This document shows positions 1-10,467 of a stretch of DNA of 64,000 bases, in pieces; position 1 is the stretch's first letter, and each line of letters opens with the position of its first letter. The DNA comes from Avena insularis (Eukaryota; Streptophyta; Magnoliopsida; Poales; Poaceae). Under the pieces are notes generated by a model. That model did no database searches. It had not been told where the DNA came from and worked only from the letters and a program-made list of their open reading frames with translations. The stretch is taken from NCBI GenBank assembly GCA_023614405.1, contig CM042686.1, positions 467,326,740 through 467,390,739 on the forward strand. Reading direction: 5' to 3'. A program made the translations under genes and the position numbers.

Positions 1-67
1 CCCACATATAAACATATGTGTACTACCCGTGCAAAGAACCTACGCATAGATCAGGCTCTAATACCAC
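1..67 (-). mobile_element. Copia element J, 5' leader fragment with primer binding site
   Basis: This is the start of the internal region of a minus-strand Ty1-copia element whose body lies left of the window. Positions 55-66 are the reverse complement of an initiator-methionine tRNA primer site, with one change (TGGTATTAGAGC instead of the TGGTATCAGAGC seen in Copia A). The sequence before it matches the leader of Copia C at 32722-32787 almost base for base. No coding sequence is visible in this fragment. Confidence 0.9.
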
Positions 68-1718
68 TGTTGGGTCCGCAACATAGAAAATAAAAAATTT
101 CCTACGATTAGAACTATACGCCAAGATCTATCTACTAGGTACAGAGCAACGGGTAGACATACATCCATCGACAACTTACCCTCTAAGACAACGAGTTTTT
201 TTAACGAGTAGGAACTCGTGGTTGATGTAGTCGTACACTTGCCGATCTCAAGATCGAGTGGAAGTCCAAGCGCCGCAACTCAGCAGCGCATCCGTACTCG
301 CACACACGTTCAAGCCACCGGACAACCTCCATCTCCTCACTCCAGCGATCCAGTGGAAGCAGCAACTCCTTCCAGACAAAATGCCACCGGGAACATGTAT
401 CTCGCTAATCCGAGACCATGGGGGAATAATTCTAGAGGGGGAGAGAGATCCTTCACAAGGAGGTGTGAGGAAGAAGGGGAGTGAGGGGGGCCTTTTATAG
501 GATGAGGGGGGTGCCCCTCCCCATGGCCGGTGCATGGGGGAGGTGACCCTTCACCTCCTCCATTCATGTGGTGGTAACCCCTCCACATTAAAATGCCTCT
601 TCACATTACCTTTTAAAGTCTCCACTTTAAATGCATTAAATTTCTCCAAATTTAATGCTCTCTCATTTAATAAAACTCTTTTATTATTTTTATTCAGAAT
701 TTTGTTAATTACTTTAATTAACAAACATTCACATAAAACCCCCTACAACATTTCAATATTACATGTAGAACCAATTTCAGCAATTTCACCTGAAACAGTG
801 TTGGTGTCTATTGAAATAATTCCAGCGCTTTCTTAAACCTTTATCTGAAACATATTTGCTCCAAATGGTGTCGGTATCCCTTAAGTGTGTCACCCTACGG
901 TTCGCGAATAATGCAGACATGATCGAGACCCCTCTTAGATCAATAATCAGAAGCGGGACCTGGAGATCCATACTGACTCCTACACATTCAACGATGACTT
1001 CTGTGATCGTGAGAACGTTTAACGCTAGTAACTAAATCCCTTTGTCTCGCGATATATTACATGTCCGAGATTCGATCATCGGTATCTCCGTACCTAGTTT
1101 GATCCCGTTGCCAACATGCACTCTTTTCTCGTTCCCGTGATATAACATTCTAGTGATCACATCACTTGCTTGCAAGCTATCTTAATGTGATATCACGGAG
1201 AGGGCCCAGAGTATATCTATCCGTCATCGGGATGGACAAATCCCACTCTTGATCCATGAGCCTCAACATAACACCTTCATAGCACTGAACCCATCTTTAT
1301 AGTCACCCTGTTACGGTATGACGTTTGAAGTTATCAAGATACTCTTCCGGTGTTAGCAATTAACATGATCTCATGGTCTAAGGACTAAGATTACTTCGTA
1401 TGATGTTATAGCAATATAAACATAATGAATTTGATCGTAATGCTATACTTCGGATGAATGTTCATCACATCATTCCACCAATGTTGTGACCTTGTTATTA
1501 ACAACATCCGATGTCCATGATCAGGAAACCTTATTATCTTGTTAATCAACAAGCTAGTCTATAAGAGAGGCATAATTAGGAACCCTTTTTGTTTATTAAA
1601 CACACATGTATTGACGTTTCCAATCAATACAATTATAGCATGCAAAATAAACATTTATCATAAACATGGAATAAGATAATAACCATTTTATTATTGCCTC
1701 TTCGGCATATTCCCTTCA
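68..1718 (-). repeat. 5' LTR of Copia element J
   Basis: A 1651-bp LTR read on the minus strand. It begins TGAAGG at 1718 and ends CCCAACA at 68, directly before the primer site, which identifies it as the 5' LTR. It is the same family as the LTRs at 18227-19888, 20164-21681, 26729-28089 and 32788-34433. The right boundary passes into Gypsy LTR sequence that is uninterrupted at 37413, so J is inserted in E's 3' LTR. TAATT at 1719-1723 would be one copy of its target duplication; the partner is outside the window. Confidence 0.93.
492..499 (-). promoter_or_regulatory. TATA box in LTR of Copia J
   Basis: The minus strand reads TATAAAAG, at the same place as the TATA boxes in the LTRs of Copia A (21251) and in the left LTR of Copia C (18649). 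It lies 3' of the long AT-rich U3 and upstream of the leader, as expected for an LTR promoter. Confidence 0.7.
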
Positions 1719-2377
1719 TAATTAACACCGGGAAAGTTTCCCCTAAGAACTATGCAAGATTCAACCCAATTGTTAAAGCGGTATGGAGTGGTGATGATGG
1801 TTCTGGTGGAGATGATGATGATGATCCCGATGAAGTCCATCTTGATGGTGGTGTTTATGGCGACGATCTCCCCTCTTCGGGAAGGAATTCCCCCGACAGA
1901 ATTCTATCTGCCGGAGAGATCTTTCTCTCTGTGTAGTTTTCCGCCCCGCAGAGGCAGTGGAATCTTTCTGTGGTCGCCCCCCAGGTGTTAGGGTTTCGTG
2001 GGAATAATATATGCCAAAGGGGAGAGCCAAGAGTGGGCCAGGGTGGCCACACCACCTGGTGGCGCAGCCAGGGGTGGCCTGCGCCAGGGGGTGGTGTGGG
2101 CCCCCTGTGTCCCATCTCCACTCCCCCTTCTGGCATCCTTCGTCTTCTGGAAAAATAGAATTTTCCATGTATTTTCCTAGATTTTCCGATCTTTGTGAAT
2201 TTCGCCTCCAAATAGCCCATTTTCCATCAGAATCCTGACTGCAGCGGTCCATGCTCCAAAAATCATCAACCATGCAAAAACAGATGAAATACCATAAGTA
2301 TCATCTCTTAATATGAAATATATCAGTGAATAACAGTAAATTATGATATAGAATAGTGATGCAAAATGGACGTATCA
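1719..2377 (-). repeat. 3' LTR of Gypsy E, partial (cut by Copia J)
   Basis: These 659 bp align throughout with 37413-38068 of E's 5' LTR. In element sense the LTR begins TGATACGTCC at 2377. The remaining 0.84 kb (equivalent of 36572-37412) lies left of Copia J, outside the window. It contains a GAT-rich block near 1793-1830 and a GC-rich hairpin at 2047-2099. Confidence 0.93.
2047..2099. other. GC-rich hairpin in LTR of E
   Basis: Arms 2047-2065 and 2081-2099 are inverted repeats (16 of 19 positions pair) with a 15-nt loop. The core is CACCACC ... GGTGGTG flanked by GGCGC. Similar hairpins lie at 17891, 37738, 38425, 44381, 59341 and 62791. Confidence 0.7.
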
Positions 2378-4363
2378 ACTCCCCCCAAGCTTAGACTTCG
2401 CTTGTCCCCAGCGGCGAGCTCAATAAACATGACCTCAGGTTTATGGAGTGAAGAGTCGATAAAATAATACGGACAAGAAGCATCGCATTCATCAATACAC
2501 AAATCATAATAGAAGACAACTCACTATTATATAACTTAACTTGCAATAAGTAAAGGGAACACAATAAAGATACATAAAGTAAATCATAATTGGTAATGGC
2601 AAACTTTGCTCTTGGTCAAAGAATAGTTAACAATTTTGCAGGAGTTCAATCATAAAGGGGTTTTCAATGATAGCTTTCAAAGTAATAAACACTAAGATAA
2701 GAGCAATGTGCAAAACAAGGAACATAAGAAACATGATTGAATAAACCATCATATGAATGAATGAAACACAATAACTCAAAATACTTGCTGAAATAGAAAG
2801 GAATAGGTTTACTGACTCAACAAAAAGTAAAAGATAATCCCTTCACAGAGGGAAGCAGGGATTTCAAGTTTGATAAAGAGCTTCCAAAAATTATGATACT
2901 TATTAGCTTTCAGCTCTCATTGCCCCTATCATAAGCATCTTTAGGTGGTTAAGGTTAAAGTGAACAAACTATGGAGTATATGCTTGACGAAGTATAAGTT
3001 GGCAATCTCATGTCCCTTTAATACGAGGATCGCTCCTCATGCTACTCAAGTTTAGTTACCGGTAAGTTCTTGTCATAGTAAGTACAGGTGTATCATAGAG
3101 AACCTCCAACGGGTACCCCTTGCCCAATGATACAGAAGAATCCCCATATCAAAATGACAAGGCAAGCAGACAATAAGCATCTCAGCAATCTTCTTATTTA
3201 CCATGGGAAAATGGTGCTTTTTTCTCTTTCCTCTTTTATCATCTTTTTTTTCTTTTTTCTCAATCTCTATCTCTTTTTTAAAAGAAGAATGCTTCATAGA
3301 TTTCTCATTATGGTTACGCTGCAGGTTTCCACCATGATTAGGCATGGATTAGACCAGTGGCCCAGGCGTTTCTCTAACACACATACATAACTCCATGGAC
3401 TTACAAGCTCCCATTTCATTTCACACTAACGACATCCATAGACAAAAGAGCATGATATCAACAGAGTACAATGTACAAGTGCAATGTTGAAAGTGTTCCC
3501 CATGACAGCATGGTTCTTCTAATCCCCAACGTATAAGTGCAAGCATATACAACTTAGATGACACAATGGTTCAAGTTTATTAAGTGCAATAAAAGTAAAG
3601 TGTGCCATCAAGTTCGTGAGAGCTTTAATCACTGATTTTCACATAACAAGTTTAATTCGGAAGGTAGATAAAAACATGAATTTACTTGGAATAGCAATAG
3701 TGCTAATAGGTAGGTATGGTGGACACAAATGGCATAGGTTTTGGTTTTAAGGATTGGATGCACGAGAAGCATTCCCTCTCAGTACATGTTTTAGGCTAGC
3801 AAGGCTGGGTAGCAAGCATAAGAGTTGAAGGAAACAAACAAACATACAAGTGATAAAAACAAACATGCAATCTTCCTTGGAAGCACAAAAGATCTTAACA
3901 AGAGAATACTAAGCTTATGAGCAAATCAAGGAAGAAAGGTGATGAAATTATATTCTTTAAGAGTACTTTTTATCTTTTTCATTCAATTCTCATAATAGTG
4001 TTGCTACTGACCGAGCCAGGTTTGCCAAAACAACCTAAATTAACTCAATGATCCCAAAGTGATACCAATATTAATAACAAGATCAATCATATAATAGGAA
4101 TTGAAAACTAATATAAGATATGCAAAAGAGTAAATGATAGAACTTCTCATTAATATTCCATAACGGCAACTCACACCAATGGATACATAGATATCTAATG
4201 AGAGGGGGGACACTTCCATAATGCAAACCATCCTACATGATAACTTCTCTATTCATGATATGACTCTACTAAAAAGGTAAAAAGATAGAAGATAGTGATA
4301 TGATACCGTGACACTCCCCCAAGCTTGGAACAAACCAAGGGGATGCCAAAACCTGATGACGAA
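2378..4363 (-). other. Polypurine tract and 3' untranslated region of E
   Basis: Positions 2378-2392 are, on the minus strand, AAGCTTGGGGGGAGT, the polypurine tract directly before the 3' LTR. The rest is about 2 kb without a long reading frame. It aligns with D's 3' UTR (44862-45753 plus 57961-59061) and with the visible part of I (63124-64000). A pyrimidine-rich run at 3220-3290 corresponds to the purine-rich run at 58141-58215 in D. The conservation between separate insertions suggests a structural or RNA role, but I see no coding signal. Confidence 0.85.
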
Positions 4364-5453
4364 TTACTCCTTCGGTGGTGGTGGTGTTCTCTCGATGAGC
4401 TTTTCAATCAATTTCCTCAAGTCCTCAATCTCGAAGGTGAGAGTACGAATCAACTCCGAATTGTGCTTGATGCGGTTCATGATCATGTCGGGTTGTGAAT
4501 CCCAGCTCATACGATTCTTTCCCCACTCTTCCTCCTTGAAGTCTTGTTTTCCTGCATGGTTAGAACGAGGCATATCCCAATTGGAGGGTAGTTTCTCCTT
4601 GGGCATATTCTGAAATTGATGCTCATTGATAATGGTATGGAAGGGATTCTTGGTGCGTGGAGAAGGTGACCACGAAGCTAAACGATGATGTGGAGTCTTC
4701 CTGTAACATCCCAAAAATCATGTTTCAAAACTCATTCATATCATTCTTGCATCATTGATTCATATAGGGTTTTTCTCAAAATCATTTAGAGGCATAAACT
4801 TAGGCTATGATTTCATGTGTGCAAATTCAACTCAATTGGCCATCACCCTTTGAGATTTGAATGCTTAGGTACTTGTTTGCTTGCCTCCATTGATGGAAAA
4901 ACTAGGAGAAGCTTTTAACCCAAGATTCCAAATTTAGAAATATTTTCTAAACCCTATTTCAAACTAGAGACAAAGAGACAAAGTCTCTGTTTATTTCAAA
5001 GATCCAAGCTTGACCAAGCCTTGCAAGGTAATCACATGGTTATTTGACTGTTTTTGAACCCACAAGAACCCTGCAAAAATTCCCAAAACAGTTTGAATTC
5101 AAAAGGATTTGAATTCATATCAAAAATCAATTCAGAAAATGGAATTAGAAAAAGAAAAGGCATAGGCAAAGGAAAAAGGCCGAGCGCCAGGATTCTGGCC
5201 CAGCAGTGGATCAAGCCCATCAAGCCCACCCGGGGATTTTCTGTTCTTCTCTCACGCGCGAGCGCACGCGTTAAGTCGCTGACAGACAGACCCCACCGCC
5301 ACCTCGCACTCTTCGCTGACGAGCGGGCCCGGTCCACGTCGCCCTCGTCTTCCCCAGACCGCGCCTGCGACCACGTCGCTGCAGCAGTGATGGCCGGTAA
5401 TGGCGCGGCGTAATTGAGCATTTAACCGCGAGCGTTTCCTGTCGATTCCCCGG

Positions 5454-5460
5454 CTATAAG
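5454..5460 (+). promoter_or_regulatory. TATA-like box in 5' LTR of F
   Basis: CTATAAG is preceded by GC-rich sequence and followed by a pyrimidine-rich, GC-rich segment that looks like a transcribed leader. The same motif lies at 15019-15025 in the 3' LTR. No other TATA-like site has this context in the LTR. Confidence 0.55.
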
Positions 5461-5574
5461 ATCCTCTCTGCCTCGCGATCTTTTTCCCCCAAACACCTCG
5501 CTCACTCCGCCACCAGGCTGTCCTCAATCAGCTTTGCACCGCCGAAGACAGAGCCTCTCTGGCGATTGATTCCG

Positions 5575-5837
5575 GTGAGCCTAGTGTTCCCCTCTGCCTC
5601 TCGTTCTTACAATCTGACTCAGCGTGTCTTTGCGCACCTCCTGACCTCACTAGTCCGTCCTGTACTGCCCCAGGTCGCCGGTTCCACTTGACACCGCAAG
5701 CACCGACGGCGACATCAACTCCGACGAGTTTTTCCGGTAAGTACAGACCGCCCCTCGCCTTCCCGTTCATGCACACGACTTCGCCTTGACCCTGTGAACC
5801 TAACCGCGTCGTTGTTTTGCCTTGGGGTGATCCACAG
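5575..5837 (+). other. Putative leader introns in LTR of F
   Basis: Two intron-like segments follow the TATA-like box. The first starts GTGAGC at 5575 and ends CCCCAG at 5673. The second starts GTAAGT at 5737 and ends CCACAG at 5837. Both are about 100 nt. Two further CCGGTGAG donors follow, with GT at 5887 and 5966. The same sites recur in the 3' LTR. This is a sequence-based guess; no transcript evidence is available here. Confidence 0.4.
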
Positions 5838-7940
5838 CTCCATCCTCGACGAGCACCAGGACCACCCGACGCCGCCACGAACTCCGGTGAGGAATTGCCA
5901 CAGACCCCGAGCGCCCCTTGACCAACCACGAGTACCTTGAGCTTCGCCGTGACCCCCTGAGCCCGGTGAGCAACTCCTTTTTCTCCCTCTCCTCCTGCAT
6001 CGTCGGCAACGTCGTCGACCGACCGTTCCGCCGCCGGTAGCCACCGCTCCGCCGCCAGTTCTAGGTCATTAGATTAGGACCGTTGGATCTCAATCCTGAG
6101 GCTTAGATAGAATCACTTATATGCGAAGAGGTATGCAATCTGACCCGTCGATGTAACTTAAATCCAACGGTCGTTGGTGATCCACACCGAACCGGTACCG
6201 ACCAATCCCGAAGTGACGCGTGGCAAGGGTTAGAACTAAAAACAGAATTTAAACCAGATTTTGATCCAGATTTCAAATGCCTATAACTTTTGAATGCCAC
6301 GTTGGAATTTTGCAAACTTTATACCGTTGGATTCAGAAAAACAAGACCTTTCCGCCTATCCTTTTTGTTTAGCAAATAGTAACCATTAGTTTGGCTTAAA
6401 TTGCAGAAACTTGTTGAGGCCTTTTGAGTATAGATTTAGTTTAGTATTTTGTTTTAGGGTTAAGTAAATTGTCTTGGCTATTTTTTGTGACTTGTTTAGT
6501 TTCTGTATTCATGCACTTGCTTGGTTGAGTTTTCAAAAATCACCACTTAGTAGATTCATGCATGCATGCATTCATAATATTTTTGTTTCTATATATTTGT
6601 GTGTAATTGTGTGCTATAACTTTGTGTGTAGATTTTGCTAGTGATTGTGATTGTGACGAGTGCTACTCCACACTACCAAGGCAAGTTATATCTCCATGAA
6701 TATTCCATTCCTATATTTTATACATGCATTAGATATATTTTGTTAGGACTTGCATGCTACTTTTGTCAATTGATGATGGGAAATCCTATTTAGAATAGAA
6801 TGCTAGAGTTGCTAGGAAAATTCCCTAAGGATAAGTTGCCATGCCATGCTTAGCCTAGCTACTAGAAAACAAGGGTGGTTTATATATACACTATGGAAAA
6901 ATTATTCTAAGTCTAAGGACTTGAGTTTTATTTAACAAAACAACTAAGTTAATGAATCTCCTGGTGGAATGGGACTTGCTTGGTGGTTTTGGTTGAGTGG
7001 TTCACAAGGCCCATGTTTATGGTTTACCTTAGTGTATCTCACTTGTGGATGGCCACCCAGGAAACAAAGAGATTTGAGATGTCAAATGTTGAGAAGCTTC
7101 AAGTGCAACCACTTGGCATTATGGGCTCTGCCATGATCTTAGGTTGCTAGAACTTAGTCTCTTGGACAGTTGGTGGTAGAGGGAATGATAGGTTGGAACG
7201 CGTCCATTTGACTAAGGAAAGGCTTCAAGGATCTTGTCTTGGGAAACCAAGTCTTGGGGAAAGTGCACCACCTGCAGAGTGTAAAACCTAAGTACTTAGC
7301 CATGTCCCTGGTAAAGGACAATTTGAGCATCAAGACATGGAAACTTCAAGAATCTCATCACTCCAATTTCTAAATAAAACTTGTGGGTGAACAAGGGTTA
7401 AAAGGATCTTCAGTCCTTGATTGGTAGATGCCCTGAGTGGATCTTCAGTCTTTGATTGGTAGATGCCTTGGGTGTTTTGTGCCAAGCAAAAACTTAGTGT
7501 TTTCAAAAGATAAGGAAAAATCTATTTTGAGCAATGCAAGCCTAAGCTCCACCAGCCAAATGCATATAGTATTATAGTCCACCTAAAATATACTAAGGTA
7601 TCACTTGCCAATACTATTCCAAAGTATTGACCCTCTGTGGCTGTAACTTGTAATGTTGCAGGTTATTCCGATGATGATTAGGAGTCATGAGTCTACACTC
7701 AACATGCTTGCACATGGCACATGAAGATGAAGACTTATGTTTATTTACTTATTCCATAAACTCTTGTATTAGGCCTTTGGCCCTGAGTTGTAAAAGACTA
7801 TGTTTTATCTCTGGAATGACTGTAATAAACGACCTTTGTATCTGTGTACTTCATCTTAAACTGTGGATGCTAGCATTGATCCAGGGACTAGCATTGCAAT
7901 CACAGGGATCTTTTCCTTTAATAAGGAGGGATCTTACAGA

Positions 7941-7952
7941 TGGTATCGAGCC
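7941..7952 (+). other. Primer binding site of F
   Basis: TGGTATCGAGCC lies two bases after the 5' LTR. It resembles the initiator-Met tRNA site TGGTATCAGAGC with a one-base shift after TGGTATC. This is the usual primer for chromoviruses of this type. Confidence 0.75.
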
Positions 7953-8079
7953 TTTGTGTTGCCTGTAGGATTATGACCCTAGGATTGGAAACCACTAAGG
8001 AAAAAAAATTACTTCTTCTACACTTGTCTATTCTTCTCGTAAGCTTTTCTAATCTTTTCATTCTCATCTCTATTTGTAG

Positions 8080-8586
8080 ATGAACTCCATCAACGAAGCC
8101 GTAAAGAGAGGACCACTCATGACCATGACCTTGGAGTGTGAGACTGAGTTTCCCAAGATTCTCAAGGACCTCATGGAGACCATGGGAGTACATGGTGCAG
8201 CAGTTTACAAGGGCCTTCCAGTGATGGAGGATGGAGTGGAGTATTGGTGGGTGCAACTTCACTTGTACAAAAACAAGGAAGACAACCACAAAGAAAAAGG
8301 CTTCTGCATGTACACCAACACTTTTATGCACACCACATTCTTTGAGTCAGCAAAAGAAGCAGCTTGGAAGACTATCAAGGAACTAAGTGCTAGAATCAAG
8401 TGCAGGATGCTCAACCTCCAAAAAGACTTGGAGAAAGAGAAGGGACATACTCAAGAGTTGGAAGTCACCAACCAATCCTTAAGAGGAGATATTATAGACT
8501 TAGTGATAGAAGCATGTGAACAAGATAGGGTGATTGCCTCTAGGAACATTGTGTTAGCCACCAGGTCCAGTCAGATAGGATTGTAA
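8080..8586 (+). CDS. Extra ORF-A upstream of gag in F (unknown function)
   Basis: An intact 168-codon frame between primer site and gag. The first 100 residues include a Trp/Tyr-rich segment (EYWWVQLHLYK). This is followed by FFESAKEAAWKTIKEL and a charged helix (about residues 100-150) with heptad-like spacing. ATG at 8080 is the first in frame and follows TTTGTAG directly, so a splice acceptor may deliver it to the front of a subgenomic RNA. Extra ORFs before gag are known in some plant Gypsy elements, but I do not recognise a named domain. The layout (compact N-terminal domain plus coiled coil) resembles ORF-B next to it. Confidence 0.7.
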   Translation: MNSINEAVKRGPLMTMTLECETEFPKILKDLMETMGVHGAAVYKGLPVMEDGVEYWWVQLHLYKNKEDNHKEKGFCMYTNTFMHTTFFESAKEAAWKTIKELSARIKCRMLNLQKDLEKEKGHTQELEVTNQSLRGDIIDLVIEACEQDRVIASRNIVLATRSSQIGL

Positions 8587-8781
8587 GCGCACTTCGTTAG
8601 TTGGACCACCACCTATCACCTTATTTTCCAAAATGATACCTTAAATAAGTTTGAACCTTGGTTGATGTAGTGAATTTATGTATGCATGACTTGAGTGATT
8701 TGTGTGTTCCAAGAATGTGTTTGAATGTTGACTTGATTATCTTAAATTGTGTTGTTCTAACTTTTTCAATCTTATAAATAG

Positions 8782-9585
8782 ATGCCTATTGCCATCAAGA
8801 CCTTTGTTGAGGAGTTCCAGCTACCTGCTTTTGGTCCTCGTATCGTAGAGCTTACTACTTTACTCGATCTCCTCTTCCTATCATTACGGTGCACCCACTC
8901 ACCAAGTTTGAGAGGAAGGACCTTTGGGGCTTCAAGGTGAACCAGCCAGACGCCAGAGCCTACTACGGAGGCCATCGTCTTCAAGCTTATGCACGATGAC
9001 AGGGAGAGAGGCATGGAGGTTGTCATGCAGGATCTGATAGGACGACTGTTAGGCCGTCACTCCCGACAGGTTAGAGGCACTCACTTCCACGCCTTCGGAA
9101 GGCGTGATGACGACGGAGAGTCCATCGACTTTGAGGACGACTCGAGGGTCACAGCAGAGCCGATACGCCTGTACCTCCAGGACTTAGAGACTCTTATTAG
9201 GCACGTGGATACCGATAGGACCAATGTCATGCTTAGTAATGACGAGCTCCAGGTGCAGCTTCGCGAGAAGGACAAGCTCTTCACGCAGCAGGACGAGATA
9301 GTCAAGGAGATGGAGGCAAAGTTCGAGACCCAAGACCGTAAATTCAAGAGTCAAGAGAAGCGTGTCCAGGATAGGAACAAGAGGATTCGTGATATGACCG
9401 AGGAACTGCAGTCCAAGGACTTGAGTTAGAGCAAAGGCAGACAAAGTGATTGAGAGGCTTGTTCCAGAAGAGGGCTCTCAAGGCCAAGATCGACTCTTTG
9501 ACCACTACCATCAAGGAGAACAAGACCGCAATGGAGAACGCAGGTCTTACCTTTGTCGAGGAGAAGATTGATGCTGACGAGTAGA
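8782..9585 (+). pseudogene. Extra ORF-B upstream of gag in F (coiled coil, broken)
   Basis: Starts with ATG at 8782 directly after AAATAG. The frame shifts near 8860-8880 and again near 8985, and has a stop at 9427-9429; the last part ends with a stop at about 9583. Read across the shifts, it has an N-terminal globular part (YYGGHRLQAYA near 8960) and a long helix rich in Gln, Glu, Lys and Arg (9160-9420). The helix predicts a coiled coil. The two extra ORFs may descend from a duplication; that is an inference from layout, not an alignment. Function unknown. Confidence 0.6.
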
Positions 9586-9814
9586 CTTGGCTACTCAGAT
9601 ATCTTTATCTACCGTACTGGTTATTTGTGAACTTATTGTTGGACCATCCGACATGTGGATGGCTTGCCACTTGTGTGTTTTTACTTTGAGACTTTTGTTA
9701 TCTTGTTGTTAAGTTTTTATCCTTGTGTTGCTTGCCATGTGTTGCTTGTGTAATGTATTGTGCATAAATCATGTAAGGGTATCTCATTCTTATCTCTATA
9801 TGAACAAACCACAG

Positions 9815-10467
9815 ATGCCTCCCCGTCGCGCAAACACCAACCCCAACCCCAACATTACCCCGGAAATGCAACAGATGATGAATGCGCAGACACAGCTTAT
9901 GCAAATGATGACGACATTCATCCAAAACCAGAACAACAACAACCCCAATAACAACAACCCCAATAATAACAACAACAACAACCTCCGTGTTTTGATATGC
10001 TTACAGATTTTACGAGGCCAGCTAAGTTTTCAGGAACGACTGATCCCATGGTGGCCAATGATTGGCTACGTTCTGTGAACAAAGACTTAGTGACCGTGGG
10101 ATGCACAGATGCTGAAAAGGTCAGGTTCGCAGCACATTTGTTGGAAGGACCAGCCGCCGCATGGTGGGACAATTTCCAGATCACCACACCTATTGATGAG
10201 GTGACTTGGGCTATCTTTGAAGATGGCTTTCGTACCACTCATATCTCACCAGGTATGATGAGCCTGAAAAAGAAGGAATTCCACAACCTGAAGCAACGCC
10301 ACCACAGTGTGGCTGAATATATTGAAGAGTTCAACAATCTGGCGCGCTATGCACCGGATGAGGTTGACACTGATGCCAAAAGAAAGGAAAAGTTTCTGGA
10401 AGGCTTGAATGATGAGCTGAATCTGCGGTTATGCATGGCATATGTTCCAACTTATCGGGTTGTGTGA
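9815..10467 (+). pseudogene. gag: gag (N-terminal and capsid part) of F, frameshifted
   Basis: Nucleocapsid/capsid precursor that packages the element RNA in virus-like particles. ATG at 9815 (MPPRRANTNP) directly follows CCACAG. A Gln/Asn-rich stretch encoded by AAC repeats leads into the capsid domain (TDFTRPAKFSGTTDP through WWDNF, FEDGFRTTHIS, LKQRHHSVAEYIEEF), a typical retrotransposon gag domain. The start is in one frame, 9997-10440 in a second, and the rest (from 10442) back in the first. Two compensating shifts, one in the AAC tract and one near 10455-10465, therefore disable it. Confidence 0.88.
9925..9985 (+). repeat. Imperfect AAC/AAT microsatellite in gag of F
   Basis: About 60 bp of AAC and AAT units with CCC interruptions, encoding an Asn-rich linker. 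The first gag frameshift falls at the end of this tract, which suggests replication slippage. Confidence 0.85.

Larger units (their letters stand above)
4702..7938 (+). repeat. 5' LTR of Gypsy F
   Basis: Length 3237 bp, starting TGTAACATCCC and ending ATCTTACA. The partner at 14268-17518 is 3251 bp and differs by scattered substitutions and small indels (for example around 5337-5380 against 14903-14938). A GC-rich segment at about 5200-6060 follows a TATA-like box. It contains several splice-like donor and acceptor sites. The AT-rich 6100-7900 part has only short frames. Confidence 0.96.

Noticed and set aside
1773..2273. His-rich minus-strand frame in the LTR of E and similar frames at 59228-59689 and 38212-38652
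   Set aside because: His runs come from GAT/ATC microsatellite blocks in the LTR. The frames are not conserved between copies.
3073..3390. Lys-rich and Phe-rich frames on opposite strands around 3220-3290 and 58040-58381
   Set aside because: They are the translation of a purine/pyrimidine-rich run in the 3' UTR, not conserved as protein.
5032..6315. Antisense frames of 60-133 codons in the GC-rich part of F's LTR, repeated at 14598-15869
   Set aside because: Conserved only because the two LTRs are copies. No domain, no codon bias argument, and the plus strand there looks like leader.
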